Source: Aliarcobacter sp.
GTDB lineage: Bacteria > Campylobacterota > Campylobacteria > Campylobacterales > Arcobacteraceae
Length of the DNA: 64,000 nucleotides
Assembly (NCBI GenBank): GCA_028689025.1
Contig: JAQTXA010000004.1
Span: 62,001 to 126,000 of the forward strand
Direction of reading: 5' to 3'
Below the pieces are notes generated by a model, which saw only the letters and a program-made list of their open reading frames with translations, was not told where the DNA came from and searched no databases. This document shows positions 39,150 through 47,522 of this stretch, one piece after another. Position 1 is the stretch's first letter. Every line of letters starts with the position of its first letter. The position numbers and the translations under genes are program-made.

Positions 39150-39261
39150 AGAAAACTAAGAATGTCAAATTATATTTTGACTAATCATGATATTGATGTA
39201 ATTCCTGTTGTGTTTAGATGAAAAATTGGCATAAAAAAAGGGATTATGCAAATCCCTTTTT
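39150..39261 (+). ncRNA. Candidate small RNA with possible 19-codon ORF
   Basis: TTGATA (39120), a 17-bp spacer and TATATA (39143) form a plausible promoter. A small hairpin (GTCAAA...TTTGAC) follows, and an intrinsic terminator ends at 39261, giving a transcript of about 105-110 nt. It contains a short ORF, 39162-39221, starting MSNYILTNHDID, with only a weak RBS. It could be a non-coding RNA, a micropeptide mRNA, or a gene remnant. No known RNA family is recognised. Confidence 0.35.
39235..39261. terminator. Bidirectional intrinsic terminator
   Basis: AAAAAGGGATT, loop ATGCA, AATCCCTTTTT: an 11-bp stem with T-tracts in both directions. It can end the candidate plus-strand RNA and any minus-strand transcript from the kinase operon or micro-ORF. 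Confidence 0.85.
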
Positions 39262-39275
39262 ATTATTATTTTTTA

Positions 39276-39296
39276 GTGAATAAAACTTTTATTCAC
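39276..39296. repeat. Perfect inverted repeat
   Basis: GTGAATAAA, loop ACT, TTTATTCAC: a 9-bp perfect stem next to the bidirectional terminator. It would fall in the 3' end of the minus-strand micro-ORF transcript. Confidence 0.55.
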
Positions 39297-39318
39297 CAAG
39301 ATTTACTATAAAGCAAAC

Positions 39319-39366
39319 CTACTGTATATTAATTTTAACAACCATAAAAAGTGAAATATTCGTCAT
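39319..39366 (-). CDS. Candidate micropeptide MTNISLFMVVKINIQ
   Basis: A 15-codon minus-strand ORF with an unusually strong Shine-Dalgarno (GGAGGTG; GGAGG ends five bases before the ATG). Upstream is a perfect TATAAT (plus coordinates 39396-39401) with a weak TTGTTT 16 bp before it. Downstream are the 9-bp hairpin and the bidirectional terminator, so it has the parts of a complete tiny gene of about 130 nt. The peptide has a hydrophobic core (ISLFMVV). It is too short for homology; it could be a leader, a toxin-like peptide or chance. Confidence 0.35.
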   Translation of the reverse strand: MTNISLFMVVKINIQ

Positions 39367-39395
39367 TCACACCTCCAAATCGTTTAGATAATGTA

Positions 39396-39401
39396 ATTAT
39401 A
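39396..39401 (-). promoter_or_regulatory. Candidate -10 box for the minus-strand micro-ORF
   Basis: A perfect TATAAT on the minus strand, about 30 bp before the micro-ORF start and 44 bp after the end of the kinase gene. A TTGTTT 16 bp upstream may be the -35. Confidence 0.4.
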
Positions 39402-39444
39402 ACATCTTTTTAGATTAAAACAAACTGAATTTTATAAAAATTAT

Positions 39445-40821
39445 TTATTCTTTAAAAGATAGAGTAATTGTGGTTCCAATATTCTCATTACTACTAATTG
39501 TAATTAAGCCTTTATGTATGTCGATAATCTTTTTTACTATTGACATTCCAAGGCCAGTTCCACCTGAATTTTTGTTTCTACTTTTATCGGTTCTATAAAA
39601 TTTCTCAAAGATTTTTTCTTGTTCATTCTTTTTTATTCCTATTCCAAAGTCTTGAACTGAAATATTAAGAAATTTATCTTTTTTATAGCTTTTTACAATT
39701 ATTACAGAATTTTCATGACTAAATTGAATAGCATTTTTTAGAATATTTTTAATAGCTATTTTTAAAAGGTTAGAATAACCTTTAAATTCAATGGCATCTA
39801 CTAAATCAAATTTGATTTCTATTTGATGTAATTTTGCAAAGTTTTTAAGTTCGTTTATTGATTCGTCTATAATCTCATCAAAATATAAAATATCTTCTTT
39901 TCTATTTGTAATTAAATCTTTTTCATTTTTTGCTAAAAAAAGTAAATCATTTATAGATTGCTCAATTACTATAACTTCATCTAATGAGGTTCTTAGACTT
40001 TGTTTATATTCATCTACACTTCTATCTTTTCGTAAAGCTATTTCAATCTCACCTTTTATAATAGTAAGAGGAGTTTTTAACTCATGGGAAGCATCAGAAC
40101 TAAACTGAGATATTCTTTCGAATGAGGATTCTAGTCTTATTAATAGATTATTTATCTCTGTAATTAAAAGATTAATCTCATCTTGATTATTAGAGTTTTT
40201 TAATCTTCTTGATAAATCAGAAGCATTTATATCTTTTAATTCTTCTAAGACTTTTTGTATAGGAGAAAATGATTTGTATATTAAAAAATTACCTGCAATA
40301 ATTGAAAATATCAATATAATTGGAACAATAAAACTTAAAATATAAACAATATTTTCTAAGTTTGCCCACAGCATATCTTTTGTAGTTGCAACTTCAACTA
40401 TTATTTTCAAGGATGAATTAAAATTAATTTTTATTCTACTTATCAAATAGTTAGGTTGTTCTTCAAAGGTAATAATATTATCTTTTAAAGTATTTAAATA
40501 ATTATCATTTAGTTCTACATTACTAGGAAAATTAGGAGTTTGCATTAATGATTCATGTGTATTATTATTTAATATTCGAATATATAAAGGATCAAAGAGA
40601 TACTCTTTATCTTCATTTAAAACGTTATCAGTAACTTTACTTTTTTCTTTTAAGTCATCAGTAACATCAAGAATTATTACTTTTAATGTGGCTTGAAATC
40701 TATCTATTATAGAAATTTCTAAGGCTTTATATAAACAGTAAGAGAAAATCGAAAGAATTATAAGTTGTGCAAAAAAACTATAAAGTAAAAGTTTCTTTTT
40801 TATTGATAAATTAGTTGTCAC
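39445..40821 (-). CDS. Sensor histidine kinase (CusS/QseC-like)
   Basis: A 458-residue membrane kinase. Helices lie near 10-32 and 155-182 around a periplasmic domain of about 120 residues, followed by HAMP, H-box SSDASHELKTPLT near 245, N-box IKNILKNAIQFS, D-box VQDFGIGI, F-box EKFYRTDKS and G-box GGTGLGMSIVKKI. All catalytic motifs are intact. The layout resembles heavy-metal sensors such as CusS, but no metal-binding cluster is obvious in the periplasmic part. It overlaps the regulator gene by 11 bp and closes the nine-gene operon. Confidence 0.92.
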   Translation of the reverse strand: MTTNLSIKKKLLLYSFFAQLIILSIFSYCLYKALEISIIDRFQATLKVIILDVTDDLKEKSKVTDNVLNEDKEYLFDPLYIRILNNNTHESLMQTPNFPSNVELNDNYLNTLKDNIITFEEQPNYLISRIKINFNSSLKIIVEVATTKDMLWANLENIVYILSFIVPIILIFSIIAGNFLIYKSFSPIQKVLEELKDINASDLSRRLKNSNNQDEINLLITEINNLLIRLESSFERISQFSSDASHELKTPLTIIKGEIEIALRKDRSVDEYKQSLRTSLDEVIVIEQSINDLLFLAKNEKDLITNRKEDILYFDEIIDESINELKNFAKLHQIEIKFDLVDAIEFKGYSNLLKIAIKNILKNAIQFSHENSVIIVKSYKKDKFLNISVQDFGIGIKKNEQEKIFEKFYRTDKSRNKNSGGTGLGMSIVKKIIDIHKGLITISSNENIGTTITLSFKE

Positions 40822-41479
40822 TTATTTTGAATCCTATTCCTCTTATGGTTTTAATTAGTTTTTTATCAAAATTTTTATCAATTTTATTTCTTAATCTATA
40901 AATATATACATTTACGACATTACTCATATTTGAATCTTCAAAAGATGAAAGAGCAGAATTTATAGCTGTTTCACTTAAAACTCTATCTCTATTTCTTATT
41001 AGATATTCAAGTAGTGCAAACTCTTTTGCTGTTAATATTATATTTTCATTGGCTCTTATTGCTGTTTTATTTAATAAATCAAGTTCTAAATCAGCAATTG
41101 ATATTTTTGTTTGAGAGCTAGTTTGAGTTCTTAGTTGAACTCTAATTCTTGCAAGTAATTCTGCAAATGAAAAAGGTTTTGGCAAATAATCATTTGCTCC
41201 AATATCTAAACCTTTTATTTTGTCTTCAATTGAATCTTTTGCTGTTAGCATAATGATTGGTGTAGGATTATTTGCATCTCTTAAACTTTTACAAACTTCC
41301 ATTCCATTTTTGACAGGAAGCATAATATCAAGTAAGATTAAATCATATTCATTTACATTTGCAAGATATAAACCCTCATCACCATTTGTTGCATAATCAA
41401 CTGTGTAACACTCTTCTTCTAAACCTTTTTTTAAAAAGTTAATTATTTTTATATCATCTTCTATTATTAAAATTTTCAT
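40811..41479 (-). CDS. OmpR-family response regulator (CusR-like)
   Basis: A 222-residue regulator: IIEDD acidic pair, phospho-Asp in LILLDIMLPVKNG near 51, MLTAKDS, LPKPFSFAELLARI with the conserved Lys near 101, and a winged-helix C-terminus (ILTAKEFALLEYLIRNRDRV...VYIYRLRNKID...IRGIGFKI). The sequence resembles CusR/CopR-type regulators. The gene lies 3 bp after the metallophosphoesterase gene and overlaps its kinase gene. The likely target is its own operon, possibly through the TATGAAT repeats upstream of the ABC permease. Confidence 0.93.
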   Translation of the reverse strand: MKILIIEDDIKIINFLKKGLEEECYTVDYATNGDEGLYLANVNEYDLILLDIMLPVKNGMEVCKSLRDANNPTPIIMLTAKDSIEDKIKGLDIGANDYLPKPFSFAELLARIRVQLRTQTSSQTKISIADLELDLLNKTAIRANENIILTAKEFALLEYLIRNRDRVLSETAINSALSSFEDSNMSNVVNVYIYRLRNKIDKNFDKKLIKTIRGIGFKISDN

Positions 41480-41482
41480 AAA

Positions 41483-42211
41483 TTATTCTACACTTTTTGA
41501 TATTAATTTCACTATTGTAATTTCTGCGCTTGCTTTGTACCTAAAATTAACACCCCAAGTTCCTATTCCTTTATTTACATAAATAGCAGTATTTTTTTTA
41601 TAAAAAACTCCGGCAAGAAAGGGTTGAACAAGACGAACCAAATAGTGAAAAGGGTAAATCTGTCCACCATGGGTATGTCCGCATAAAAAAAGATTGGCTT
41701 TTGAATCAACTGCTATTTTATAATCTTTTGGTTGATGGGAGATAAAAATTGAGGGTTCATTTAAGAGATAGTTTTTTATCTTTTCCTCTTCTCTTTTTAT
41801 TTTGAAAAATTTTGAAAATCTATCAGGAAGTCCAGCTAGATGTATAATTTCATTTTTATAAATAATTACAGTGCAATTATTATCCATAAAAACAAAATTA
41901 AAAAGCTCTTCTTTTAAATCATCTAAACCATAAAATAAATCATGATTTCCACTTATATAATAAACTTTTCCTTTTAAGGTATTTAGAATTTGAAGTTTCT
42001 CTTTTATGAATTTCACTTTTGTATCTATTATATCGCCAGTTATTACAACAAAATCAAAAACTAAGTCATTACATAAAAGTACAAGCTCTTCAATTTGTGA
42101 AATAGTTGTTTTTTTATTTATGTGTAAATCACTTAAATGTAAGATTTTTAAATCATCTAGTTTTTTATTTGTAACTAATATTTCTATTGTTTGTAGATTA
42201 GAAAGAATCAC
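41483..42211 (-). CDS. Metallophosphoesterase (YaeI-like)
   Basis: A 242-residue calcineurin-like phosphoesterase. The dinuclear metal motifs are complete: LHLSDLHIN, VVITGDIID, YISGNHDLFYG, LFISHQP-type segment (SIFISHQPKDY) and LFLCGHTHGGQIYP. This set resembles the YaeI/UDP-2,3-diacylglucosamine-hydrolase-like group, some of which act on membrane-associated phospholipids. No transmembrane helix is present in this copy. It starts at a GTG overlapping the upstream stop. In context it may process a lipid or envelope phosphoester (inference). Confidence 0.88.
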   Translation of the reverse strand: MILSNLQTIEILVTNKKLDDLKILHLSDLHINKKTTISQIEELVLLCNDLVFDFVVITGDIIDTKVKFIKEKLQILNTLKGKVYYISGNHDLFYGLDDLKEELFNFVFMDNNCTVIIYKNEIIHLAGLPDRFSKFFKIKREEEKIKNYLLNEPSIFISHQPKDYKIAVDSKANLFLCGHTHGGQIYPFHYLVRLVQPFLAGVFYKKNTAIYVNKGIGTWGVNFRYKASAEITIVKLISKSVE

Positions 42212-42663
42212 TTAAAAATTCTTTCTAATTCTTCTTTGCTTGAGATATATTTTATATCTGTAACTTTTGCATTTTCGATTATATAAACACTAATTTTATT
42301 CTCTTGCTCTAAAAATTTTTTACTATTTTCATTATAAATTAATAAAATATCATAGTCATACTCTCTTAGTTTTGGAATAACAAACATTTTTACAATAAGT
42401 GATGAAACTTTTGAAATATTATCTATAAAAACAGTATGGTTTTTATCTAAAAAGTCACTATTTTTTGAAGATAAAAAATCATTTATTAAAGTTACATTCT
42501 CTTTTTCAGAAGTGACAATAATTTTAGATATTTCACTATTTATTGTATGGATTTTATCAAACTGATTTGGTAATGAAAAACTACTTATTTTATCATCTAT
42601 TTTCAAAGTAGACGCCCTTGCAAAAATGCAGATTAGGATTAATAAAATAAGTTTTTGTTTCAT
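42208..42663 (-). CDS. Periplasmic protein, possible thioredoxin-like fold
   Basis: A 151-residue protein with a clear signal peptide (KQKLILLILICIFARAS). The mature part begins like a thioredoxin-fold protein (KIDDKISSFSLPNQFDKIHTI) and continues with alternating strands and helices (TVFIDNIS, YDILLIYNENSKKF, ISVYIIENAKV). It lacks a CxxC, so disulfide exchange is unlikely. It resembles YtfJ-type proteins only loosely. It starts one base after the YceI stop and overlaps the phosphoesterase gene, so it is part of the operon. Function unknown. Confidence 0.65.
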   Translation of the reverse strand: MKQKLILLILICIFARASTLKIDDKISSFSLPNQFDKIHTINSEISKIIVTSEKENVTLINDFLSSKNSDFLDKNHTVFIDNISKVSSLIVKMFVIPKLREYDYDILLIYNENSKKFLEQENKISVYIIENAKVTDIKYISSKEELERIFK

Positions 42664-43188
42664 CTATTTAGCTTCTAGAACAATATTATATGTAATATCT
42701 ATTTGATTTCTAACAGTTAAAAACATCATTGATGGTGGCTCTAGTGAAAAATCTGTTAGATTAAATGAAAAACCTCCAGTTAGCAAAATTTGATTATTTT
42801 GTTTATTAATAGAAATTTTTGCTTTAATATTTTTTGAAACACCATTTAAAGTTAAAACACCTTTAATCTCGTAATCCTCAGGAGTTTTTGTGATACTTCT
42901 AATATCAAAAGTGATTGTTTTGAATTTTTCCACTTGTAATAATTTATACATGTGTTCATCTCTAGTTTCTTTATCACTAATTAAAGATATTGTGTCAAAA
43001 TATATTTTCCCTTTGATTGATTCTATTGTATCTGTCATAGTTAAATCTGATTTAACATCTTTAGTTGTTGGATTAATTTGGCTATCTCCAAGAATTTCTG
43101 TATGAGCTATTATCTCGCCATTTTGAATAGTAAGAGTATTTGCACTTGCACCTAGGGCTAAAATTAGTATTACTAATAATTTAAACAT
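42664..43188 (-). CDS. YceI-family periplasmic lipid-binding protein
   Basis: A 174-residue exported protein with a signal peptide (FKLLVILILALGASA). The mature domain has YceI features: IESIKGKIYFDTISL, a charged DEHMYKLL segment, FKTITFDIRSI and YEIKGVLTLNGVSKNI. YceI proteins form a lipocalin-like barrel that binds isoprenoids or amphiphiles and are often near cytochrome b genes. Here a cytochrome-oxidase-like gene lies two genes upstream. RBS AGGAGAT. It overlaps the upstream permease gene by 8 bp. Confidence 0.85.
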   Translation of the reverse strand: MFKLLVILILALGASANTLTIQNGEIIAHTEILGDSQINPTTKDVKSDLTMTDTIESIKGKIYFDTISLISDKETRDEHMYKLLQVEKFKTITFDIRSITKTPEDYEIKGVLTLNGVSKNIKAKISINKQNNQILLTGGFSFNLTDFSLEPPSMMFLTVRNQIDITYNIVLEAK

Positions 43189-44149
43189 ATTCTATCTCCT
43201 TGTTATTTGGTTTATATTCGCCAATCATCATTTTTAGTATTATTGCTAATAAAACAATTGGAACAAATAAAATTAGATTTGCTAAAGCTACAAAAAGCCC
43301 TGCACCAGAAGCCATCCATCCAATAGCAATCATATAAAATGTAATAGTTCTAAAATCTTTTTTTACAATAGTTTGTAAAATTACGACATTATAATATGAT
43401 ATTACTACAGGATAAATTATTGATAAAATAAATCCCTCCCTTAAAAAATAAAATAGATATGAAAGTGCAAACAAACTTATGATTAATAAGCTTTTTTGAT
43501 TTTTTTCAATTTTGAAATATAGTGCAGAAAAAACTCCAATCACATGAAATAGTGCAATTTGAAAAGTAAATCCATCTCTCCAAATTGAAAGTGTTATATC
43601 CCTTGAAAGTGATTCAAAAAGTGTTGAATCTAAAAATACCCACAAAACCATCATGAATAATGGAAACTCTTGATTTGACTTTTGACTCAGCTCTTTTGTG
43701 GGTAAAAATCTTGAAGCTATTAATGTAATAGTTGTTAGAATAATTGCAATTATTCCTCTTTCATTAACTTCATAATTAAATAATAAAGTTCCAGTTACAT
43801 ATGAAATACAAAGGGCAAATCCAAGTTCAATTAGGGTAGCTTTTTTGATTTCATTTATAATTAATGGAGCCATTGAACCAACTGCAAATCCTAAAATAAA
43901 TAGAGTTGCAAAATTAAAATCTGGGTATAAAAAACTCATTATTAATTGAATGATTAAAAACATAGATATTTTATTTTTGACATCAATTTTTATATACGAA
44001 ACTAGTAATGAGCCAATAATCCCTCCAATTGGAAGAGGTGCAATTACAAATAAATCCGATGAAAAGTATTCAACAATTCCTGTTTGTGCAATTAGAAGGT
44101 AATAACAAAGTTCACTTGCTATAAAAAATATTAAAATTAATCTTTGCAT
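43181..44149 (-). CDS. Polytopic membrane protein (MFS-like)
   Basis: A 322-residue protein that is almost entirely hydrophobic, with about ten predicted helices and few charged loops. Patterns such as PLPIGGIIGSLLVSYI and FQIALFHVIGVFSALYF suggest a shortened major-facilitator-type permease, but I cannot place it in a named family. It starts after an AGGAG RBS and overlaps the oxidase-like gene by 13 bp. It might transport a substrate or assist the membrane complex of this operon; both are inferences. Confidence 0.6.
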   Translation of the reverse strand: MQRLILIFFIASELCYYLLIAQTGIVEYFSSDLFVIAPLPIGGIIGSLLVSYIKIDVKNKISMFLIIQLIMSFLYPDFNFATLFILGFAVGSMAPLIINEIKKATLIELGFALCISYVTGTLLFNYEVNERGIIAIILTTITLIASRFLPTKELSQKSNQEFPLFMMVLWVFLDSTLFESLSRDITLSIWRDGFTFQIALFHVIGVFSALYFKIEKNQKSLLIISLFALSYLFYFLREGFILSIIYPVVISYYNVVILQTIVKKDFRTITFYMIAIGWMASGAGLFVALANLILFVPIVLLAIILKMMIGEYKPNNKEIEYV

Positions 44150-45720
44150 AACTTCTCCTTTTCATAAAAAAAGATTAAATAAACAAATACAAAACATAGG
44201 TCAAATAAACAAATAGCTAGCGCTTCGTATCCTAATTTTCCATTTGCATAGAGGGCGAAAAAAACTGAACTTGCGAAGACTCTAATAATTACTGATAGGT
44301 TCATTAAAACTATTTGGCTTGATGGATTTTTTAAAGCCATATAGTGAATGATTCCAGTCATACTTACAAAAGTAAAAACCACATATTCATAAACGCCACT
44401 AAAAGTAAATCCAATTAAAGGATAGATAAAACTAGCAAGTAAAATTAAAAATACTCCTCCTAATCCATCACTTAAAATTCCAACAATATTATAAAGTTCT
44501 AATTTTGAGTAATCTTTTTTTATTTTAATAAAAGCAAATATAAAAGTTAAAGCAAAAAATCCAAAAGCAGTTCTAATTATCCATAAAACTTCACTCGAAA
44601 TATTTAAAAATCCAGCTTGTACAAATCCGGAAATACTTAAAACCGTAAATATTCCTAAAAGTGCAAATAGATAACTATTTAAATAGATAGATTTTTGAAG
44701 CTCTTTTATACTATTTATAAACATAGCAATAACCATAAAAAATACTGATATTCCCATAGCAACATGAGCATGGGCAATTATTAAATCATTTCTATGAAAT
44801 ACCCATCTAATTTCAGGAATAAATAAAATATTTCCTTCAATATCAACAAATAGAAAAGCTAATATAGAAATTAATAGAGCTTTTTTTGCATGTGGTTCAA
44901 TATTGCTATCTTTAAACCATTTATATAAAAGTGGCACATATAAAAGTGTTAAATATTGAGCAACCCACTCTTGATTGTAAGTAAGTGGTTCAAAAAAGAT
45001 TCTATATAAAACCGTTCCAAAATAAAAAACAGTTGGAATAATCCATAAAATATTCCATCTAGCTTTAAATTCACCAATATTTAATAGTTTGATAATTAGA
45101 TAATAAATAGGAATTAAAGCCAAACTCATTCCAAGAGTATTATCTCCATGAGGACCTGTAACTGTACTTTCAACTTGTCCAATAATTGGATTCATTAAAA
45201 TTAAAAGTGTAATTGGAGCGATTATTACAACTCTTAAACACACTTTAATCCATAAAGGAAGAGTGTTTTTATAAAGTCTAATAAATTTGTATAAAGCAAT
45301 AATATAAAATACACCAGCGATTGCAAGCAAGAAATTTAACTCATAAGCAAAATCATAAAAAGCTAAACCTCTATTTTTACCAAGAAGTAATGAAACCACC
45401 ATAAAAATTAAAAAAATAAACCAAATAATAGTATAAAGATTTAAATATCTTAATCCCTCTTTATCCAAACCAACTTCTTTATTTATTAATAAAAAAGGCA
45501 AATAAGAAAGCATTAATGGTACAAAACCATAAAGCATCAAAGAAATATGAATTGATCTCATATTTGCTGGATTTAAAGTTTCAGAATTTATACTAAAACC
45601 TAAAAGATTTATAGAATAGATTATTCCAAAAAATAGTCCCAACGCAAAAAACGCTAGTGATATTTTAAAGTTTCTATTTATAAAATTGTTGAAAGTTTCA
45701 AAATTATTTAAGTTTTCCAT
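44137..45720 (-). CDS. Heme-copper oxidase subunit I-like protein lacking TM7 Cu ligands
   Basis: A 527-residue protein with about 12-14 helices resembling CcoN/NorB. MRSIHISLMLYGF (His58) matches the TM2 heme ligand. HRNDLIIAHAHVAMG (His317, His319) matches the TM10 HxH heme ligands, and GPHGDNTLG (His191) matches the TM6 copper ligand. The TM7 His-His pair expected near 225-250 is absent (YRIFFEPLTYNQEW). It could bind heme but is unlikely to reduce O2 or NO at a normal Cu_B centre. Translationally coupled to the ABC ATPase (17-bp overlap) and to the permease-like gene. No subunit II or cytochrome c gene is nearby. Confidence 0.75.
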   Translation of the reverse strand: MENLNNFETFNNFINRNFKISLAFFALGLFFGIIYSINLLGFSINSETLNPANMRSIHISLMLYGFVPLMLSYLPFLLINKEVGLDKEGLRYLNLYTIIWFIFLIFMVVSLLLGKNRGLAFYDFAYELNFLLAIAGVFYIIALYKFIRLYKNTLPLWIKVCLRVVIIAPITLLILMNPIIGQVESTVTGPHGDNTLGMSLALIPIYYLIIKLLNIGEFKARWNILWIIPTVFYFGTVLYRIFFEPLTYNQEWVAQYLTLLYVPLLYKWFKDSNIEPHAKKALLISILAFLFVDIEGNILFIPEIRWVFHRNDLIIAHAHVAMGISVFFMVIAMFINSIKELQKSIYLNSYLFALLGIFTVLSISGFVQAGFLNISSEVLWIIRTAFGFFALTFIFAFIKIKKDYSKLELYNIVGILSDGLGGVFLILLASFIYPLIGFTFSGVYEYVVFTFVSMTGIIHYMALKNPSSQIVLMNLSVIIRVFASSVFFALYANGKLGYEALAICLFDLCFVFVYLIFFYEKEKLCKD

Positions 45721-46327
45721 CTTTTACCTCGTAAGTTATATCTGCTTTTAAAGCTAATTCTTTATCGTGTGTTGCCACAATTATTGTTGTTCCTTTTTTT
45801 GCCAAAGTAGAAAAAAGTTCAAAAACATTTAATGAGTTTTTCGAATCTAAGTTTCCAGTTGGTTCATCTGCAAAGATTACTTTTGGATTGTTAATTAATG
45901 CTCTTGCAATTGCAACTCTCTGTCTTTGACCTCCTGAGATTTCATTTGGATATTTATCTATTAAATCTTCAATACCTAAACTTTTTAATAACTCAAGAAT
46001 CTCTTGTTTTGAAGCTTTTTCATTGGCAAGATTTATATTTTCTTTAACACTCAGATAATTAATCAAATAATGAAATTGAAAAATAAATCCAATATTCTCA
46101 CGTCTAAAATTATCTATATTTTTAATATCTTTGTAGTTTGTCTCATCATAAATAATATCTCCACTTGATGGTTTTAATAGGGTTGATAAAACAGATAAAA
46201 GTGTAGACTTTCCACTTCCACTCTCTCCTATGATTGCCACAAATTCACCTTTTTTTATTTCTAAATTAATATTGTCTAAGGCTAAGTCTTTATTATAATA
46301 GTGAGTTAAATTTGTAATTTTTATCAT
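45704..46327 (-). CDS. ABC transporter ATPase (LolD/MacB type)
   Basis: A 207-residue ATPase: Walker A IGESGSGKSTLL near 35, Q-loop FIFQFHYLI, signature SGGQRQRVAIARAL near 132, Walker B VIFADEPTGNLDS and H-loop VATHD. The family (LolD, MacB, FtsE-like) couples ATP hydrolysis to mechanical work on periplasmic substrates rather than classical transport. It overlaps its permease gene by 4 bp (ATGA), and its 3' end overlaps the oxidase-like gene. Confidence 0.95.
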   Translation of the reverse strand: MIKITNLTHYYNKDLALDNINLEIKKGEFVAIIGESGSGKSTLLSVLSTLLKPSSGDIIYDETNYKDIKNIDNFRRENIGFIFQFHYLINYLSVKENINLANEKASKQEILELLKSLGIEDLIDKYPNEISGGQRQRVAIARALINNPKVIFADEPTGNLDSKNSLNVFELFSTLAKKGTTIIVATHDKELALKADITYEVKDGKLK

Positions 46328-47406
46328 ATTTTATTTCCTTGAATTAACTCAACTGGATCTGTTTTGGCAGCATTAAGTGCTGGAATTATTGAGCCAAAAA
46401 TAGCCATAAAAATTGAAGTTACAAAGATATAAAATGCCAACTCATTAGAAATTTCACCATTTACATAACCTTGTAAACTTGAAGCATTTTTTATAAAATA
46501 TAAAACTATATTTGAAAGAATAAATGCACTAATAAAACTAAAAACTCCCAAAATAAAACTCTCAATCATAATTGAATAAACAATTTTTGAAGTACTTATT
46601 CCTAAAGCTCTTTTGATTCCAAATTCAGATCTTCTTTGATTTATTGTGATACTCATGAGACTCACAATTCCTAATAATCCCATAGAAAAAGCAATAAATG
46701 AAATAACATTTGATGAAGTTTTTATGATTTTAAATTGGTTGTAATTGTCCACAAAATTTTGAGTTGATTTAGCATCAATTTGTTCATCTAAAGCTTTTAT
46801 TTCCTTGATAATATTTTCAACATTCGAGTTTAGAGTTGTATTTACCATTATCATAGAAGCTGATTTATTAAATATTTCCCCCGCATCTTGAATTGTTAAA
46901 ACAACTCCACCATTTTCAAAACCAATTTCACTTTTAAATACACCAGAGATTTTGAAAGTTTTGTTTGCAATTTGAATTTCATTTTTATTAATTAATTGCT
47001 CATGTACAGATTTCCCAACTATTACTTCATTTTTTGTTGGATTTTGACCTGCAATTAATTCGTAGTTCTTAAATCTGTTTGAACTTACTCCATATACAGC
47101 TACTATTGGAAGTTTTTCAACAGGACTTGCTCCTACAATTAAAGCCGATGACTCTTTTACGTCTTTGATTTGATTTATTCTTTCTATTAAATCTATATTT
47201 ACATTTGAAAAAAATGTATCTGAGATTTTAGCTTGTGTGATAATAATATCTCCATCACTTTTTAACATAGATGAATACATAGTTATTATTCCATTTGAAA
47301 TGGAGCTAATTAAAAAAATAGAAACTATTGAGAAAATTAGGCTTAGATAAATAAGTATAGTTTTTAATTTATTAGCCATTAAAGCTTTAAACGCGAATGC
47401 AATCAA
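46324..47406 (-). CDS. MacB/FtsX-family ABC permease
   Basis: A 360-residue permease with the MacB layout. An N-terminal helix (about 15-37) is followed by a periplasmic MacB_PCD-type domain (about 40-235) and three C-terminal helices (about 240-262, 285-312, 325-348). GIKRALGISTSKIVY is the typical coupling-helix region, and DPVELIQGNKI a typical tail. The start is a TTG six bases after GGA (AAGGAT), with the first ATG at codon 10. It is the first gene of the nine-gene operon. The substrate could be a lipoprotein, peptide or lipid. Confidence 0.9.
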   Translation of the reverse strand: MIAFAFKALMANKLKTILIYLSLIFSIVSIFLISSISNGIITMYSSMLKSDGDIIITQAKISDTFFSNVNIDLIERINQIKDVKESSALIVGASPVEKLPIVAVYGVSSNRFKNYELIAGQNPTKNEVIVGKSVHEQLINKNEIQIANKTFKISGVFKSEIGFENGGVVLTIQDAGEIFNKSASMIMVNTTLNSNVENIIKEIKALDEQIDAKSTQNFVDNYNQFKIIKTSSNVISFIAFSMGLLGIVSLMSITINQRRSEFGIKRALGISTSKIVYSIMIESFILGVFSFISAFILSNIVLYFIKNASSLQGYVNGEISNELAFYIFVTSIFMAIFGSIIPALNAAKTDPVELIQGNKI

Positions 47407-47445
47407 AGATTATCCTTTTATATTTTCATTAGTTTATTCTTTGAA

Positions 47446-47485
47446 TATGAATAAAGAGTGAATTAAATATGAATTTTTGTTCATA
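47446..47485. promoter_or_regulatory. Candidate operator: paired TATGAAT repeats
   Basis: Two direct copies of TATGAAT start 22 bp apart (47446 and 47468), about two helical turns. The second also forms an inverted repeat with TTCATA at 47480. They lie in the divergent gap between the ABC operon and the suhB-like gene. OmpR-type regulators commonly bind direct repeats, so the operon's own regulator is a candidate ligand. No footprint evidence. Confidence 0.4.
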
Positions 47486-47522
47486 ATTGGATAGAATAAC
47501 AAAAAAAATGATTGGTTGAAAA

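Noticed and set aside
44137-45720. Functional cbb3 oxidase or NO reductase
   Set aside because: TM7 His-His copper ligands are missing and no partner subunits are adjacent.
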